Positions 44,144 to 53,930 of a stretch of DNA of 64,000 nucleotides are shown here, one piece after another. Below the pieces are notes generated by a model, which saw only the letters and a program-made list of their open reading frames with translations, made no database searches and was not told the origin of the DNA. Position 1 is the first letter of the stretch. Each line of letters begins with the position of its first letter. Origin of the DNA: Acanthosepion esculentum (taxonomy: Eukaryota; Mollusca; Cephalopoda; Sepiida; Sepiidae); the NCBI GenBank assembly GCA_964036315.1, contig OZ038509.1, positions 27,054,022-27,118,021 of the forward strand. The letters are read 5' to 3'. A program made the position numbers and the translations under genes.

Positions 44144-44720
44144 AATATTATTTACATTGTTGTCCTCATCTTTATTGCCATATTAACAATGTTTCGGCCA
44201 TTGTATGCTCCAGCCTTCTTCAGGTGATTGAAATTTTGAACTGAGCCCTTCGTCCACTGGGGTAAATTGTTCTAGTTCCACATGCCATGCCTTTTCCGGA
44301 TGTCTCAGTTGTCTTCCTTTAACTCAATTCTTCAAGTTTTTGTTAATCACTGCAATAGCCAGGTATTAAACTCACAACTCCACTGGGCCAGTGGATAAAA
44401 GTGTTGGTTGGATCCAGTGATTTGACCCAAAGAATTGCGAGTTCAATACCTGCCTACTGCAGAGGTGAACAAAAACTTGGAGAGTTAAGGTAAAGGGAGA
44501 TAACCAAGACATCTGGAAGAGGTATGGCATGTGGAATTAGAAAAATCTACCCCCTGTGGACAAATCAAAGGGTTCAGTTTGAAATTCCAAACACCTGAAG
44601 AAGGCCGGAGTATACAATGGCTGAAACATTGGGAATATGGCAATGAAGAGGAGGACAACAGTCAGAACAATGTAAATAGTTACTATACCTCATTTCAGAA
44701 ATATAGACAGATATTGAAAA
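44144..44720 (+). mobile_element. Penelope-like family A element, copy A6, old
   Basis: It has an inverted arm (44155-44330: TTGTCCTCATCTTTATTGCC, GGCCTTCTTCAGG-like blocks), a tRNA-like segment (GGGCCAGTGGATAAAAGTG, GAGTTCAATACCTG) and a direct arm (44570-44720: CACCTGAAGAAGGCCGG, then GCTGAAACATTGG). Flanks AAATATATCAAT and AAAAATATCAAG match only partly, in keeping with its greater divergence. It ends 33 bp from the HTRA2 exon at 44753. Confidence 0.7.
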
Positions 44721-44752
44721 ATATCAAGGAAAACATTTTATATAGAACTTAC

Positions 44753-44873
44753 TTTGTTGGGCATTCATCATCTTTTCTGCTTTGTGCAAAAATCCTTTAG
44801 CATAGTCACTTGGAATAGCAAAGGAAATTCCAGTAGCAACTTTGAGCGTGTTAATGCCAATAGCCTCACCATC
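44753..44873 (-). CDS. HTRA2: HTRA2-type serine protease, third-last coding exon (end of protease domain)
   Basis: This 121-bp exon has an acceptor (TATGTCTAG) on its right and a donor (GTAAGT, 44747-44752) on its left. It begins in phase 0 with [12 protein letters not shown], then [18 protein letters not shown] and EKMMNAQQ, and leaves one base for the next exon. In HTRA2 this is the last strand of the trypsin-like domain after the catalytic GNSGGPL loop, followed by the C-terminal helix leading to the PDZ. The exon carrying the catalytic serine should lie to the right, but I found none up to 64000, so that intron exceeds 19 kb. Together the three exons encode about 156 residues. Confidence 0.92.
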
Positions 44874-44937
44874 CTAGACATAAAAAGAAAGTGTTTTTTT
44901 ATATATATATATATATGAAGAAATATAGTTTTAAGAT

Positions 44938-46440
44938 GTGCTTATGGGAGAAAGTGCGCAATATCAGAGACAGAGCGTGTGTAAAAGTGAACTAGGTAAA
45001 ATAAGTAAAACGATACTAGAAAGAATTAATTCTGAACTTAGGAAGAAGTTAGGAGTAAACCAGTGGAAAAACACAAAAACAACTATTGACTGGTTTCACA
45101 GCATAAATAAACAAAATTGCTAATTCCTACAATTAGACATAAAAGAATTTTACCCATCCATAACAGAACGCATGTTAGATAAGGCCATCAACTTAGCTCA
45201 GGAACAAATAATAATAAAACCAAACGAAATCGACATCATTAAGCACCCCCATAAATCATTACTATTTCATCATGAAGAAGCATGGATAAAGAAAGATGGG
45301 ATATTTGACACTACAATGGGAAGCTTTGACGGTGCAAAACATGCAAAATCGTAGGTATTTACTTACTACACGAACTAAGCAAAATGATAGAAATAACACA
45401 GGACTCTACAGGGACGACGGTCTCATAATCTTAAGAAACTGTAACAGACAAAACTAGAAAAGCAATAATAAAGATTTTCAAAAATAACGGATTCGACATA
45501 GATATAAAAACTAACCTAAACGAAGTAGATTTTCTAGATGTTACCTTCAACCTAAGAAAAGGCACATACAAACTATACAGAAAACCCAATGATAAACCAC
45601 TCTATATACACACATCTTCTAACCACCCGCCTTCTATAATCAAACAGATACCAAAATCGATTAACCGTAGGCTTTCTGACAATTCCTCCAATGAATCCAT
45701 ATTTAACAAAGCTAAGAAAGACTACGAAACAGCCTTAAAAGATAGCGGATTCCCAACAACACTCACATACTCACCACAGAACATAAAAAAAGCCAACAGG
45801 AAAAGAAATGTCATATGGTTCAACTCACCGTACAGCAAAAACGTAAAAACAAACGTAGGAAAAAAATTCTTCAAACTCTTATACAAACACTTCCTGGAAT
45901 CAAGCACCCTACACAAAATATTCAACAAAAACACAGTAAAAATCAGCTACAGTTGCACCGAGAACATAGCACAAATAATAAAAAAGCACAACAGGAAAAT
46001 TATCAACAAACCACACGAACAAATTAAACCCACGTGCAACTGCAGAATAAAGAACGAATGTCCCTTACATGGTAATTGTTTACAAAACAACTTAATATAC
46101 CAAGCCACGATAAAATCACCAGATAATGAAGAAAAAGTATATATAGGAGTAACTGAAGGACCCTAGAAACAAAGAAATTATATACAAAAATATGCAAACA
46201 GCACAATGCTTTCTAAGTATATCTGGGAAATAAAAAACAAAATGCACACCAAAAATTTCTTGGAAAATAAGGAAAAGATCATCAGCCTACAACAACCAAT
46301 CAAAAACTTGCAAACTTTGCTTGGAGGAAAAAATAGCTATCATTACTTTCCCAGATCAAAATAAATTATTAAATAAAAGATCCGAGCTCATCTCAAAATG
46401 AAGACATGAAAACAAATTTTTACTATGTTACTTAAAAATC
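44938..46440 (+). pseudogene. Reverse transcriptase with C-terminal GIY-YIG-like domain, Penelope-like, decayed
   Basis: Plus-strand frames give, in order: GKISKTILERINSELRKKLG; after one stop, FLQLDIKEFYPSITERMLDK (RT motif A with D-x-x-x-FY); KSLLFHHEEAWIKK; DTTMGSFDGA (44980-45350). After many stops come a region rich in LYRKPNDKPL-type sequence (45570-45600), CNCRIKNECP (46036) and the GIY-YIG-like YIGVTEG (46141), and finally CKLCLEEKIAIITFP near 46315. This order (RT, cysteine motif, 'VYIG.T', closing cysteine pair) is that of the GIY-YIG-bearing reverse transcriptases common in invertebrates. At least ten stops or frame changes. Penelope-like assignment is supported by the hammerhead core downstream. 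Confidence 0.65.
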
Positions 46441-47200
46441 GAAAACAGAAAAAAAAAATAAAATAAAAAAATATAAATAAACAAAATGACAATAAAATAG
46501 GTGAAATAAATTGACCAAACAAATTACCAAATCACACCTGTTAGAATAGATGAAATAGAATAAAAAATAAGAAAGAAAATCAATGAACCCAAATAAATAA
46601 AGTAAATAATAAACAAATTAGCAAACCATTATGACCAAAATATTAGTTAGACTATAAAAATCAAACCAAAAATCAGATGAAAAAATAGCTATAATGATAA
46701 AAAAAATACTACGTTACTTAAAAATCGAAAACCGAAAAGAGAAAACATACAGTATAACAAATAAATAATAACAAGTAAAATAAATTGATCTAAATTCATC
46801 CAAATAAATAAATAAACTAACAAACCAATCCCGATAATCAATCCAAATAAATACATGAAGTAACAAACAAATTAAAAACTGTTCCCGCCAAAATAATAGT
46901 AAGAATAAACTACAACAATCAACCCCAAAATTGAATAAATAGCTTTAATTATCTTCCCAAACCAAAACAAAACTATTAAATAAGTGAAAGAAACAAATTT
47001 TACTACATTAATAAAAACACCGATTTAAAAAAAAAAAAAAAAAAGAAATAAAAATTAAAAATAAAATAAAAATAAATAAAAACAAGCAAAATAATTTAAC
47101 CCAAATAAATAAACGACTTCTGGTGAAATAACTGCCAAAATAGACTACTCACAATGCACCACTGACCCATATATATAAATAGCCAAGAAAAATAACAGCA
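46441..47200. other. A-rich tail region of the reverse-transcriptase element
   Basis: Low-complexity AAATAAA-type sequence with few G residues. GTTACTTAAAAATCGAAAAC is repeated at 46429 and 46712, indicating an internal duplication. No coding sequence is visible. Confidence 0.4.
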
Positions 47201-47202
47201 CT

Positions 47203-47248
47203 CGTGGCCTGACGATTGCATTTAGCATGAAACTGACTGTCGCCTCTA
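47203..47248 (+). ncRNA. Hammerhead ribozyme (type I, short stem III) candidate
   Basis: All invariant parts are present in order. Stem I 5' strand GGC (47206-47208); CTGACGA (47209-47215); stem II TGC/GCA with an ATTTA loop (47217-47228); GAAA (47229-47232); a two-pair stem III, A-C with G-T, around loop TGACT (47232-47240); C at 47241, giving a GUC cleavage site; stem I 3' strand GCC (47242-47244). Such minimal hammerheads with tiny stem III are known in Penelope-like retroelements. It sits 0.8 kb after the decayed reverse transcriptase on the same strand. Confidence 0.65.
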
Positions 47249-47269
47249 AGTGTTGACTTCTATGTTCAC

Positions 47270-47273
<4 letters not shown>

Positions 47274-47306
<33 letters not shown>
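47274..47306. repeat. TA microsatellite
   Basis: About 16 TA units. A GTGTGTGTATGTACGTACGT run follows shortly after. Confidence 0.9.
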
Positions 47307-47309
<3 letters not shown>

Positions 47310-47815
47310 TATGTGTTTGTGTGTGTGTATGTACGTACGTATGAATAAAGACAAATAGAAAAGACTTAGCTGACACGTTTTGTCCTCTGAGGGACTTTAT
47401 CAAGGCAAATGCAAGGATTTTATTTTGTAACAAGACCTTATATAAAAAAGCAAAAACTGTTATTGGTTTTTCAAAATTTTTAAGTTTAGGAAAACTCATA
47501 AATATTCATGAGGTTATCTGAAAAGTCAGTCAATCTATGGAAGACAGAAAGTGACACAATTCAGTGTCTAAAAATGAAAGTAAGCAATGCTTTTGACATT
47601 TTTTTAATGCAAATTGGTATTTAAATTACTTTAGTTTGAGATTAATATATATATATATATATATATATTAAAAATAAAAAATAAATGCTAAGAACTTTGA
47701 ATTATAAATCTTATCATTCTTTCTTATTATTTTAATATATATCTCCAAGTGTATGGTAAGTTAGTACCAATGTTCAGACATTATATTTTAAGAAGTGCTC
47801 AATACAGAGTAAAGC
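47310..47815. other. Short retroelement relic, otherwise blank
   Basis: On the minus strand at 47365-47405, CTTGATAAAGTCCC ... GGACAAAACGTGTCAGC resembles a degenerate hammerhead core (stem AGTCC/GGAC; GAAA changed to AAAA). The rest is AT-rich with a TA run at 47646-47668. Confidence 0.35.
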
Positions 47816-47817
47816 TT

Positions 47818-48190
47818 AATAATAATAATAATAATAATAGCTATTAACAATTATAACAAAAACATGTTATAAACTGCTACATAAATGCAATCATATCTTA
47901 GCCCTGTGTGTGCTTCTTCAGGTGGTGGTGGTGAACTGGAGAATAGTTGGTCATATTAGGCTCGATGTTTGATTGGTTAATTGAGGTTGCTCAACCCCAC
48001 CTCCAGCATGTTAGAAATTTAGGCCCATTTTTTTTCCACTTCTTCCCATTGAGGGTATTGCCGCTTTTAAACCATAAGATGACCGTCTATTTTCCAGCTG
48101 AGCACCACTACCTGATGAGGCACATACAGTGCTGAAACATGATTGCATTTATGTAGCGGTTTATAACATGTTTTTGTTACAATTGTTAAT
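47818..48190 (+). mobile_element. Inverted-repeat retroelement family F with hammerhead-like core
   Basis: The left arm (47840-47935) and right arm (48100-48190) are inverted copies: CATGTTATAAACTGCTACAT and ATGTAGCGGTTTATAACATG, plus the GGTGGTGGTG/CACCACTACC segments. The right arm has CTGATGA (48112-48118), stem II GGCAC/GTGCT, then GAAAC (48134-48138). The left arm's core has lost the GAAA. About 160 bp of unique sequence lie between. This is the same architecture as family A with unrelated sequence, suggesting another Penelope-like lineage. Confidence 0.6.
48112..48155 (+). ncRNA. Hammerhead-like core in family F
   Basis: CTGATGA, a five-pair stem II with loop ATACA, and GAAAC are intact. 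A possible stem III pairs ACAT (48137-48140) with ATGT (48151-48154), leaving A as the cleavage-site base. Stem I pairing is weak and mismatched, so activity is doubtful. Confidence 0.45.
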
Positions 48191-48196
48191 AAATAT

Positions 48197-48197
<1 letters not shown>

Positions 48198-48236
<39 letters not shown>
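48198..48236. repeat. TA microsatellite
   Basis: About 19 TA units. Confidence 0.9.
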
Positions 48237-48239
<3 letters not shown>

Positions 48240-48249
48240 GTCATTGAGA

Positions 48250-48700
48250 GCCATAACTGCCCATGAAAAGTGTGATGACTTACCACGGAACTCGAAACGC
48301 GTACGAACGTGTCTTGCCTGCGTGGCGAATCCTGCAAGAAACATGGCCGCTTGTGAAGACACGTTTTATGCGCGCCGGTCTCGTTCAGAACGAGATTGCG
48401 TAACAACACATGCAAATTTTAGCAGTGTCGGAGTGCCATAAAAAGGAGATGTTAGCGGCACAGAGAACAGCAGTCTTTCGGCGGACTTTGTGAAAGAGAG
48501 TCGGACGTGCGAACTGACTGGCATACTAAGAGGCAGTTATAGCCGGTACGTTTGATTTGGGTGTCCGTTTCACGACTGTCCTATGTAACGGCTGAGAAAA
48601 GGAGTCTTGCAATCTCTTTCTTTGTAGCGACGGCAGAGAAGAACAGCTCTTGTCACTTTGCTTATTTGTTTTTTGTGTTGTTTTTACCATAGAAGAGATG
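48250..48700 (+). promoter_or_regulatory. CpG-rich promoter-like segment, copy 2
   Basis: Here ACACATGCAAATTT (48408-48421) is followed 19 bp later by CATAAAAAGG, the arrangement of copy 1 (minus strand at 38226-38640). Upstream both share GCCGGTCTCG-like and ACTTACC-like blocks. Downstream both have a GACTGT.CTAYG segment, a CAGAGAAGAA-like block and a T-rich tract ending TTTACCATAG. CpG is plentiful compared with the surroundings. No coding sequence follows within 1 kb that I can recognise. Confidence 0.45.
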
Positions 48701-48984
48701 GTCACTATCAGGGATGTGTAAGGTTATCGACATAGAAAGTGGAACTGACAAGCTCAAATTCTGGCCTCACAACCTGTTGCATTCACTTTGCATTAATGTC
48801 CTTGAGAAATAGACTAGAATGTATTCTTGGGTGAGAGCAAATCTGAAAACTGAATTCCAAACTATGAAGAATGAAAAACGGAAACCATTCTCTTTTCCAC
48901 AGATAATAGAGAAGGACTATAGAGAGTGCTATGATGGCCTACACCCAAAGGTTAATGGCATTTTTATTTTATTTTTATTATTGT

Positions 48985-49305
48985 CACTATCTTATGGTTC
49001 AGTTATGTGCCATGCATGATACAGGCTTAGGTGATTATGTATCTTTCGATACATGACTGACGAGGCAGATTTTTCCCCCGTAGTAGGTTGCCATTTCTTT
49101 CTGTGGTAGACCAGTTGCCATCCAAGGCTATAGAACCTGATCTGTCCTGCTATTTACCCATAGCTGGAGGGAGAAGAGGATTCATACCTTTCCCAAGGGT
49201 ATTAGCATGTAAATGAATGTAATGGATTCGAATGGAATTCAAACTCAGCTCTCAGATTCCTCAATCCGAGCCGCTATCCATTACTCAACCGTGCCTCTCT
49301 ACCAA
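48985..49305 (-). mobile_element. SINE family C, near full length, minus strand
   Basis: Read on the minus strand, GTAATGGATAGCGGCTCGGA and GAGTTTGAATTCC (A and B boxes) lead to TTACATGCTAATACCCTTGG, CAGGACAGATCAGGTTC, CAGTCATGTATCGAAAGATA and GCATGGCACATAACTGAACC. The same series is found at 56988-57300 on the plus strand. Confidence 0.8.
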
Positions 49306-50263
49306 TGGTTACTAATCTAAATAAAAAATGGTATTATTTACAAATGGATTGTCACTTTTGACTTAGACCAAAATATCTGTGCTCTACTTTGTGGATTAAA
49401 GCATCACGACTTTGACCTCTGCCTTGAATAATAACGAGGTTGCATGACCTTTAGCCTGCAATCCAAACACATTAACTTTTTTTTTCTTAGCCATGTTTTT
49501 GTCTTCAGAGAGGACACAATAAAAAAATAAAAAATGATTGTCATCTGGCTCTGGGGATTCTGACAATACGGCAACAACAGCACATTGTATAATACACAGA
49601 GGGTTGGAGTATTATGACCCCTTTGTGACACTGATTTTTGTCCTTGCGCACTTATATGCATATGGTCCCCTATAATATGTTTCTATCTCAGGGAGATTTT
49701 TTTTTTTAACAATGATGTTCACTCTGTGGAAAGTCCAAGTGCCACTCAAGGTAGGTTACAGAGTAAGAAGCATCACTCCAAGCAAGGTGATAATACCATC
49801 AAGACGCAAGGGAACACTGGAAGTTAAAAGCAAAAAGGAGAAGACTTTAGAAGGAACCAGAAACAAGAGATAAATCTTTACTCCTATCCAAAAGACTTGG
49901 GAGGAATGTGAAGTAGACGATAGGCCAAATTATCTACTCTTATTGAAGAAAAAGAAAAATAAGTAAATACTAAACAGAATTTCAAGTTTTAAGTAGAGAT
50001 GTTAGAATTATAGAGTTGAAGTTGTCTATAAAATTAAATAAATCTAGCAACTGTGTGAAATTCAATGCACGTTCATAATTCTGCCGGGTTTAAGGTGTTT
50101 ACCACCAATTACCAGATAATTGACAATATAATGCATGTGCATGCGTACACTTTTTAAAAATCAATTTGCTCCAATCACTGAAATGACCAGTAAGAGAGAA
50201 AAGACAATAAATGCAGATATCTGCGGGCAACTATTTTATACCTATGTTTGATAGACTAGCTGT
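49306..50263. other. LINE-like tail and blank sequence
   Basis: About 49766-49975 is copy 2 of the LINE-tail-like fragment: CACTCCAAGCAAGGTGATAA, GACTTTAGAAGGAACCAGAA, GAGATAAATCTTTACTCCTA. The rest shows no gene. Confidence 0.5.
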
Positions 50264-50584
50264 TGTCAACCTTTTGAACTTCATGGACCACTAAATGTAT
50301 AATTTTAAATTTGGTGGACCACTAATATGAATTTAGGAAAAAAAAAAAAAGGTAAATATATTTATATAATAATAATAATAATAATAATAATCGGAAAACT
50401 TTTATTTTATTAATATGAAATGCACCCATTAAAGGTAACGGTTATAGTGTAATTATTTAAATAAAACAAATTGAAAATTTTAAGTTTCATAAAAATTGTA
50501 ATAATGTCCCAATTTTTCTGTGGACCATCAAAACTTTTGCGCGGACCACCTGTGGTCCGTGGACCACCAGTTGGTGAACACTAT
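50264..50584. mobile_element. hAT-type MITE
   Basis: The left end CTGTTGTCAACCTTTTGAAC and the reversed right end TAGTGTTCACCAACTGGTGG carry the TTC-ACC style of hAT termini. Repeats of GTGGACCAC near both ends (50317, 50530-50570) are typical sub-terminal motifs. Flanks TAGACTA/TAGATTA are compatible with a decayed 8-bp duplication. An ATA microsatellite is inside (50371-50393). Confidence 0.6.
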
Positions 50585-51299
50585 CATAGATTAAGTCTTC
50601 TTCAAGCTATGAGCTAAACAACAACAGATTAAGCTGTTTAGCTGTGGTTGGCAACCATTCTAGAAAAAGAACAACTCTGAATTCAAAACTGTATATAGCC
50701 CAGGCAAAACATTACATACAGGTTGACATGAAGTACGATATGCCTAGTTTTATCGAGACTGCCAATATTTTTTTTAATTCTGTGAATTCTACAAACTTTC
50801 TTACATTATGTATCAAATAAGGAAATTAACATGTTGACTTCCAGTGGTCAATTACAGAATCTGACTTCAAATGCAAACTTTATTATAGCCAACTTAGGCA
50901 ATAAAACATTTTTACGAGTTGATTTATAACTTCAGCTGAAGTCTTGTCATTGTTTTCACACTAAAAACATCATCACTGTAAATAAACTCATTGTTAATGC
51001 CCACATATGAAAATCTATCAGAAAATTCCAAACATGAAAACTCATAGATGGCAGTCTGTTGAAAGTATTTTCAATGTATTTTTCTTCATGTAAATACAAA
51101 GAAAATACCTTTAAAATTTTACAATGTCATAATTATTTAATATTAGAAGCCATATCCAGCTGGTCGATCAGAAAAAGCATTCAATTAGAATGGAGTAAAA
51201 ACAGCATCATGTTTAAATGTAACGGAGTCTATCATCTTCAATTACTTGAAGTAATTTCATTAAAAAACATTCTGAATTAATGCAGTTACTTATATAACA
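50585..51299. other. AT-rich sequence, no gene seen
   Basis: Nothing recognised. Confidence 0.35.
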
Positions 51300-51932
51300 G
51301 AAGTAGTCTGTATTTATTCAATCGAAGTTGGCCAAGGACATGAAGGAGTAAAACACACAACATGAAGACCCACTTCAGACCACAATTATTTTTGGATTTT
51401 TGAAATTCAATTTGTCAGTGTGCTATCAGGGATGTAAAAGAGAATACATTTAAAAAGCAATTGTTAAGTTTGATGAAAATTGGTTGAAAGATCAACGAAA
51501 AATAAGAACCCAGTAAAAACTGCCATTTTTCTCTATTTACGCAGGTTTTCACGATATAGGTGGACTCAATTATCAAGTTAAATGACTGTTAAACGATCAA
51601 TTCATTGCTGGCTACAATTGAGTGAAGTTTGTATTAGATTGCTTGAAAATTGAGGGAGTTTTAAGTTTAAAATTTGTGTTGAAAACGATTTTTCATTTTC
51701 TCGCCAAATGCAGTGGAAAAGAAATAAAAATGAAGTATCGTTGAGCTTGTCATGATGTAAGTAACCTACATACCAAGTTTGAACGAAATCAGAGGAAAAA
51801 AGTTGAATTAATCAATTCTTGATTGGCTTTATTGGTTATCGATTTTCTTACATTGTACAATGTATGTGCCAAGTTTGGTCAAAATCGTTTGGATGGATCG
51901 AGTGAAAAGGTATCACACAGACAGACATCCTC

Positions 51933-52002
<70 letters not shown>

Positions 52003-52010
52003 TACAAAGA
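51300..52010 (-). mobile_element. Possible Helitron 5' end fragment
   Basis: On the minus strand, a TG run and a TA run lead to AAAACAGAGGATGTCTGTCTG, then CCAAACTTGGCACATACATT and, 120 bp on, a second TTCAAACTTGGTATGTAGG. The TA-AAAA-GAATGTNTGT opening parallels the 5' end of the Helitron at 11.09 kb. No helicase coding sequence and no 3' end were found. A different repeat type with the same opening cannot be excluded. Confidence 0.35.
51942..52000. repeat. TA then CA microsatellite
   Basis: About 16 TA units followed by about 13 CA units. Confidence 0.9.
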
Positions 52011-52044
52011 GGAAAGCTTTGTATTGTATCTCCAGAGAGATAAA

Positions 52045-53085
52045 AAAAAAAATAACCTCCTGGAGTCAAGTATCAACCATGCTGATGGAGGGTAGGGAAG
52101 CTACTCTGAGGTGGTTAAATAAGAGCAGTTTAGTTTTGAAGGCATTAAAACTTACCAGCCATTTCCTGCCCCAGTTAACCACTGATTGGAGGTCCTTTTC
52201 AAGAGCAGTGTCCAGGTTAGCTTTGTCAGCTCTCATGGATTTACTATTGAGACATGAGTAAATGGTAGTGTCATCTGTATAGATGCCTACTTGGGAACTG
52301 ATGACATCAGGAAGATCATTGATGAAGATCAGAAACAGTATAGGACCCAGGATAGAGCCTTGGGGAATACCTGCGTTCATATGAAAGGATATGGAAGAGA
52401 GTCCATTCAGAACAACCTTCATTTCACAATTTGATAGGAAGGATTGAATTATTTCAAATAATCGGCCTGTAATACCATAGCCCTGAAGCTTACATAGAAC
52501 ACCAGCATGCCAAACCCTGTCAAATGCCTTATAGATATCTAGAGCTTTGCCGTTATTATCGAGAGATTGATTTACATATTCAGTTATGGCTGTAAGCACA
52601 TCAGAAGTAGACTGGGCAAAACGGAATCCATATTGTTTGTCAGAGAGCGGGTCATGTGAAGTAAGATGCTTAACCACTTCAGCATTGATTAAAGCCTTGA
52701 AGACTTTGCCGAAAAGCAGTAGGAGACTGATAGGGTGGTAGTTAGAGGGGTCAGAAGGTTTTCCAGAGTTCTTAAAAACAGGGACTACAGAGGAGGACTT
52801 CCAACCAACATGCTGGAAAGCAGGAAGCATTGCAGCAATAGTTGTATAGTTTGGAGAGGACTGGAGCCAACTTGGGACAATGGCTGGTACCCAGTCATCT
52901 CCACTTGCCTGATGGGAGTCTAATTTAGAAATGATATCCGAGACCAGCAGTGGGGTTATGCACATATCACTCAGTAGAGACTCAGTTCTAGAGGAGAATC
53001 AGGTTTGGGTACTCCAGATGAGTTGAGTGTTGAGTTGGATGAGAATTCCTGAGCAAAGTATTCAGCTGTATCTGCTGTAGATGTT
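52045..53085 (-). pseudogene. LINE reverse transcriptase palm fragment (jockey/CR1-like)
   Basis: The minus strand holds one open stretch of about 300 codons (52066-52965). RT blocks in order: VVPVFKNSGKPSDPSNYHPI; GFRFAQSTSDVL; ALDIYKAFDRVWHAGVL (first catalytic aspartate); MNAGIPQGSILGP; QVGIYTDDTTIYSCL (the YADD box, with T for A); WLVSFNAFKTKLLLF. Coding continues upstream to about 53085 in a shifted frame. The copy stops at the palm-thumb boundary, where the LINE at 22404 begins, so the 3' half is missing. Sequence similarity in the shared segment (FNHH..PSL) suggests the same family. Loss of both ends is unusual for a LINE and implies later deletion. Confidence 0.85.
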
Positions 53086-53625
53086 AGGAATTAATTGAAT
53101 AGAGGAAGATTTGCTGTTGTTCAGCACACTTTGGCATAGTCACCAATAATCTCTAGAACCAAACTTTCAAGATGCTATATGTTGTTTTATTCTATCAGCA
53201 AACAGTAACATTGCTTTTATGATAACACACTTGCACTCGCTACCAGCAGAGACAAAGATAGGTCTGTAAATTATTCACAATGTAAAATGGATGTAAGAAG
53301 ACCCTTTATTTTTGTCGTGTACTAAAGTGAATAAATATTTCTTACAACACACTTGTGTATTTCCAACATGTTGATGCATATTCATTTTGAACACAACTTT
53401 TTGTCTTAGAAAAAACAAAACCATGATGACGACATTGTGCTAATGTTGAAAGTACTCGGAATAATATGAATATGCAATAACATGGTAATTTTCTTTCTTA
53501 CTTTAATAAGGATACTAAGAATCTTGTCTGTAATTATGAAAGGATCCTATTAAAATAAGTAGACAAAACTTGTCTAAATTATTTAATGAGACATGTCTTA
53601 CTGAAAACATGCTGCCAAAATATAT

Positions 53626-53663
<38 letters not shown>

Positions 53664-53724
53664 AATATGTGTATTTGGCAGCAATCCCTCTTTTATACAT
53701 ATTTAATTAAAGATGACTGAGAAA
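53086..53724. other. No gene seen; TA/CA microsatellite at 53627-53665
   Basis: Unassigned AT-rich sequence. Confidence 0.4.
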
Positions 53725-53930
53725 GTATTGTGATTAAACTTTTTATCAAGTGTGATTCTTATTCTTTTTATTTTTAACTAAATGTGTGGATTTTTTATGT
53801 ATGTGTCTAAAGTTATAGGAATGTTTTATTTTTCAAACATGGTCAGCACACTCTGGCCATGTTCATAGTTAATGTTACTGAGTGTTGGCTTTTCCTTTTT
53901 TATTATTAGGGCTTTTATTATTTTTAACCT
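53725..53930. repeat. Dispersed repeat K, uninterrupted copy
   Basis: TTTTTATTTTTAACTAAATG, GTGTCTAAAGTTATAGGAATG, CATGTTCATAGTTAATGTTA and GAGTGTTGGCTTTTCC are in the same order as at 57480-57526 plus 58929-59030. At the second site an insertion splits the copy after TCTA. Confidence 0.75.
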
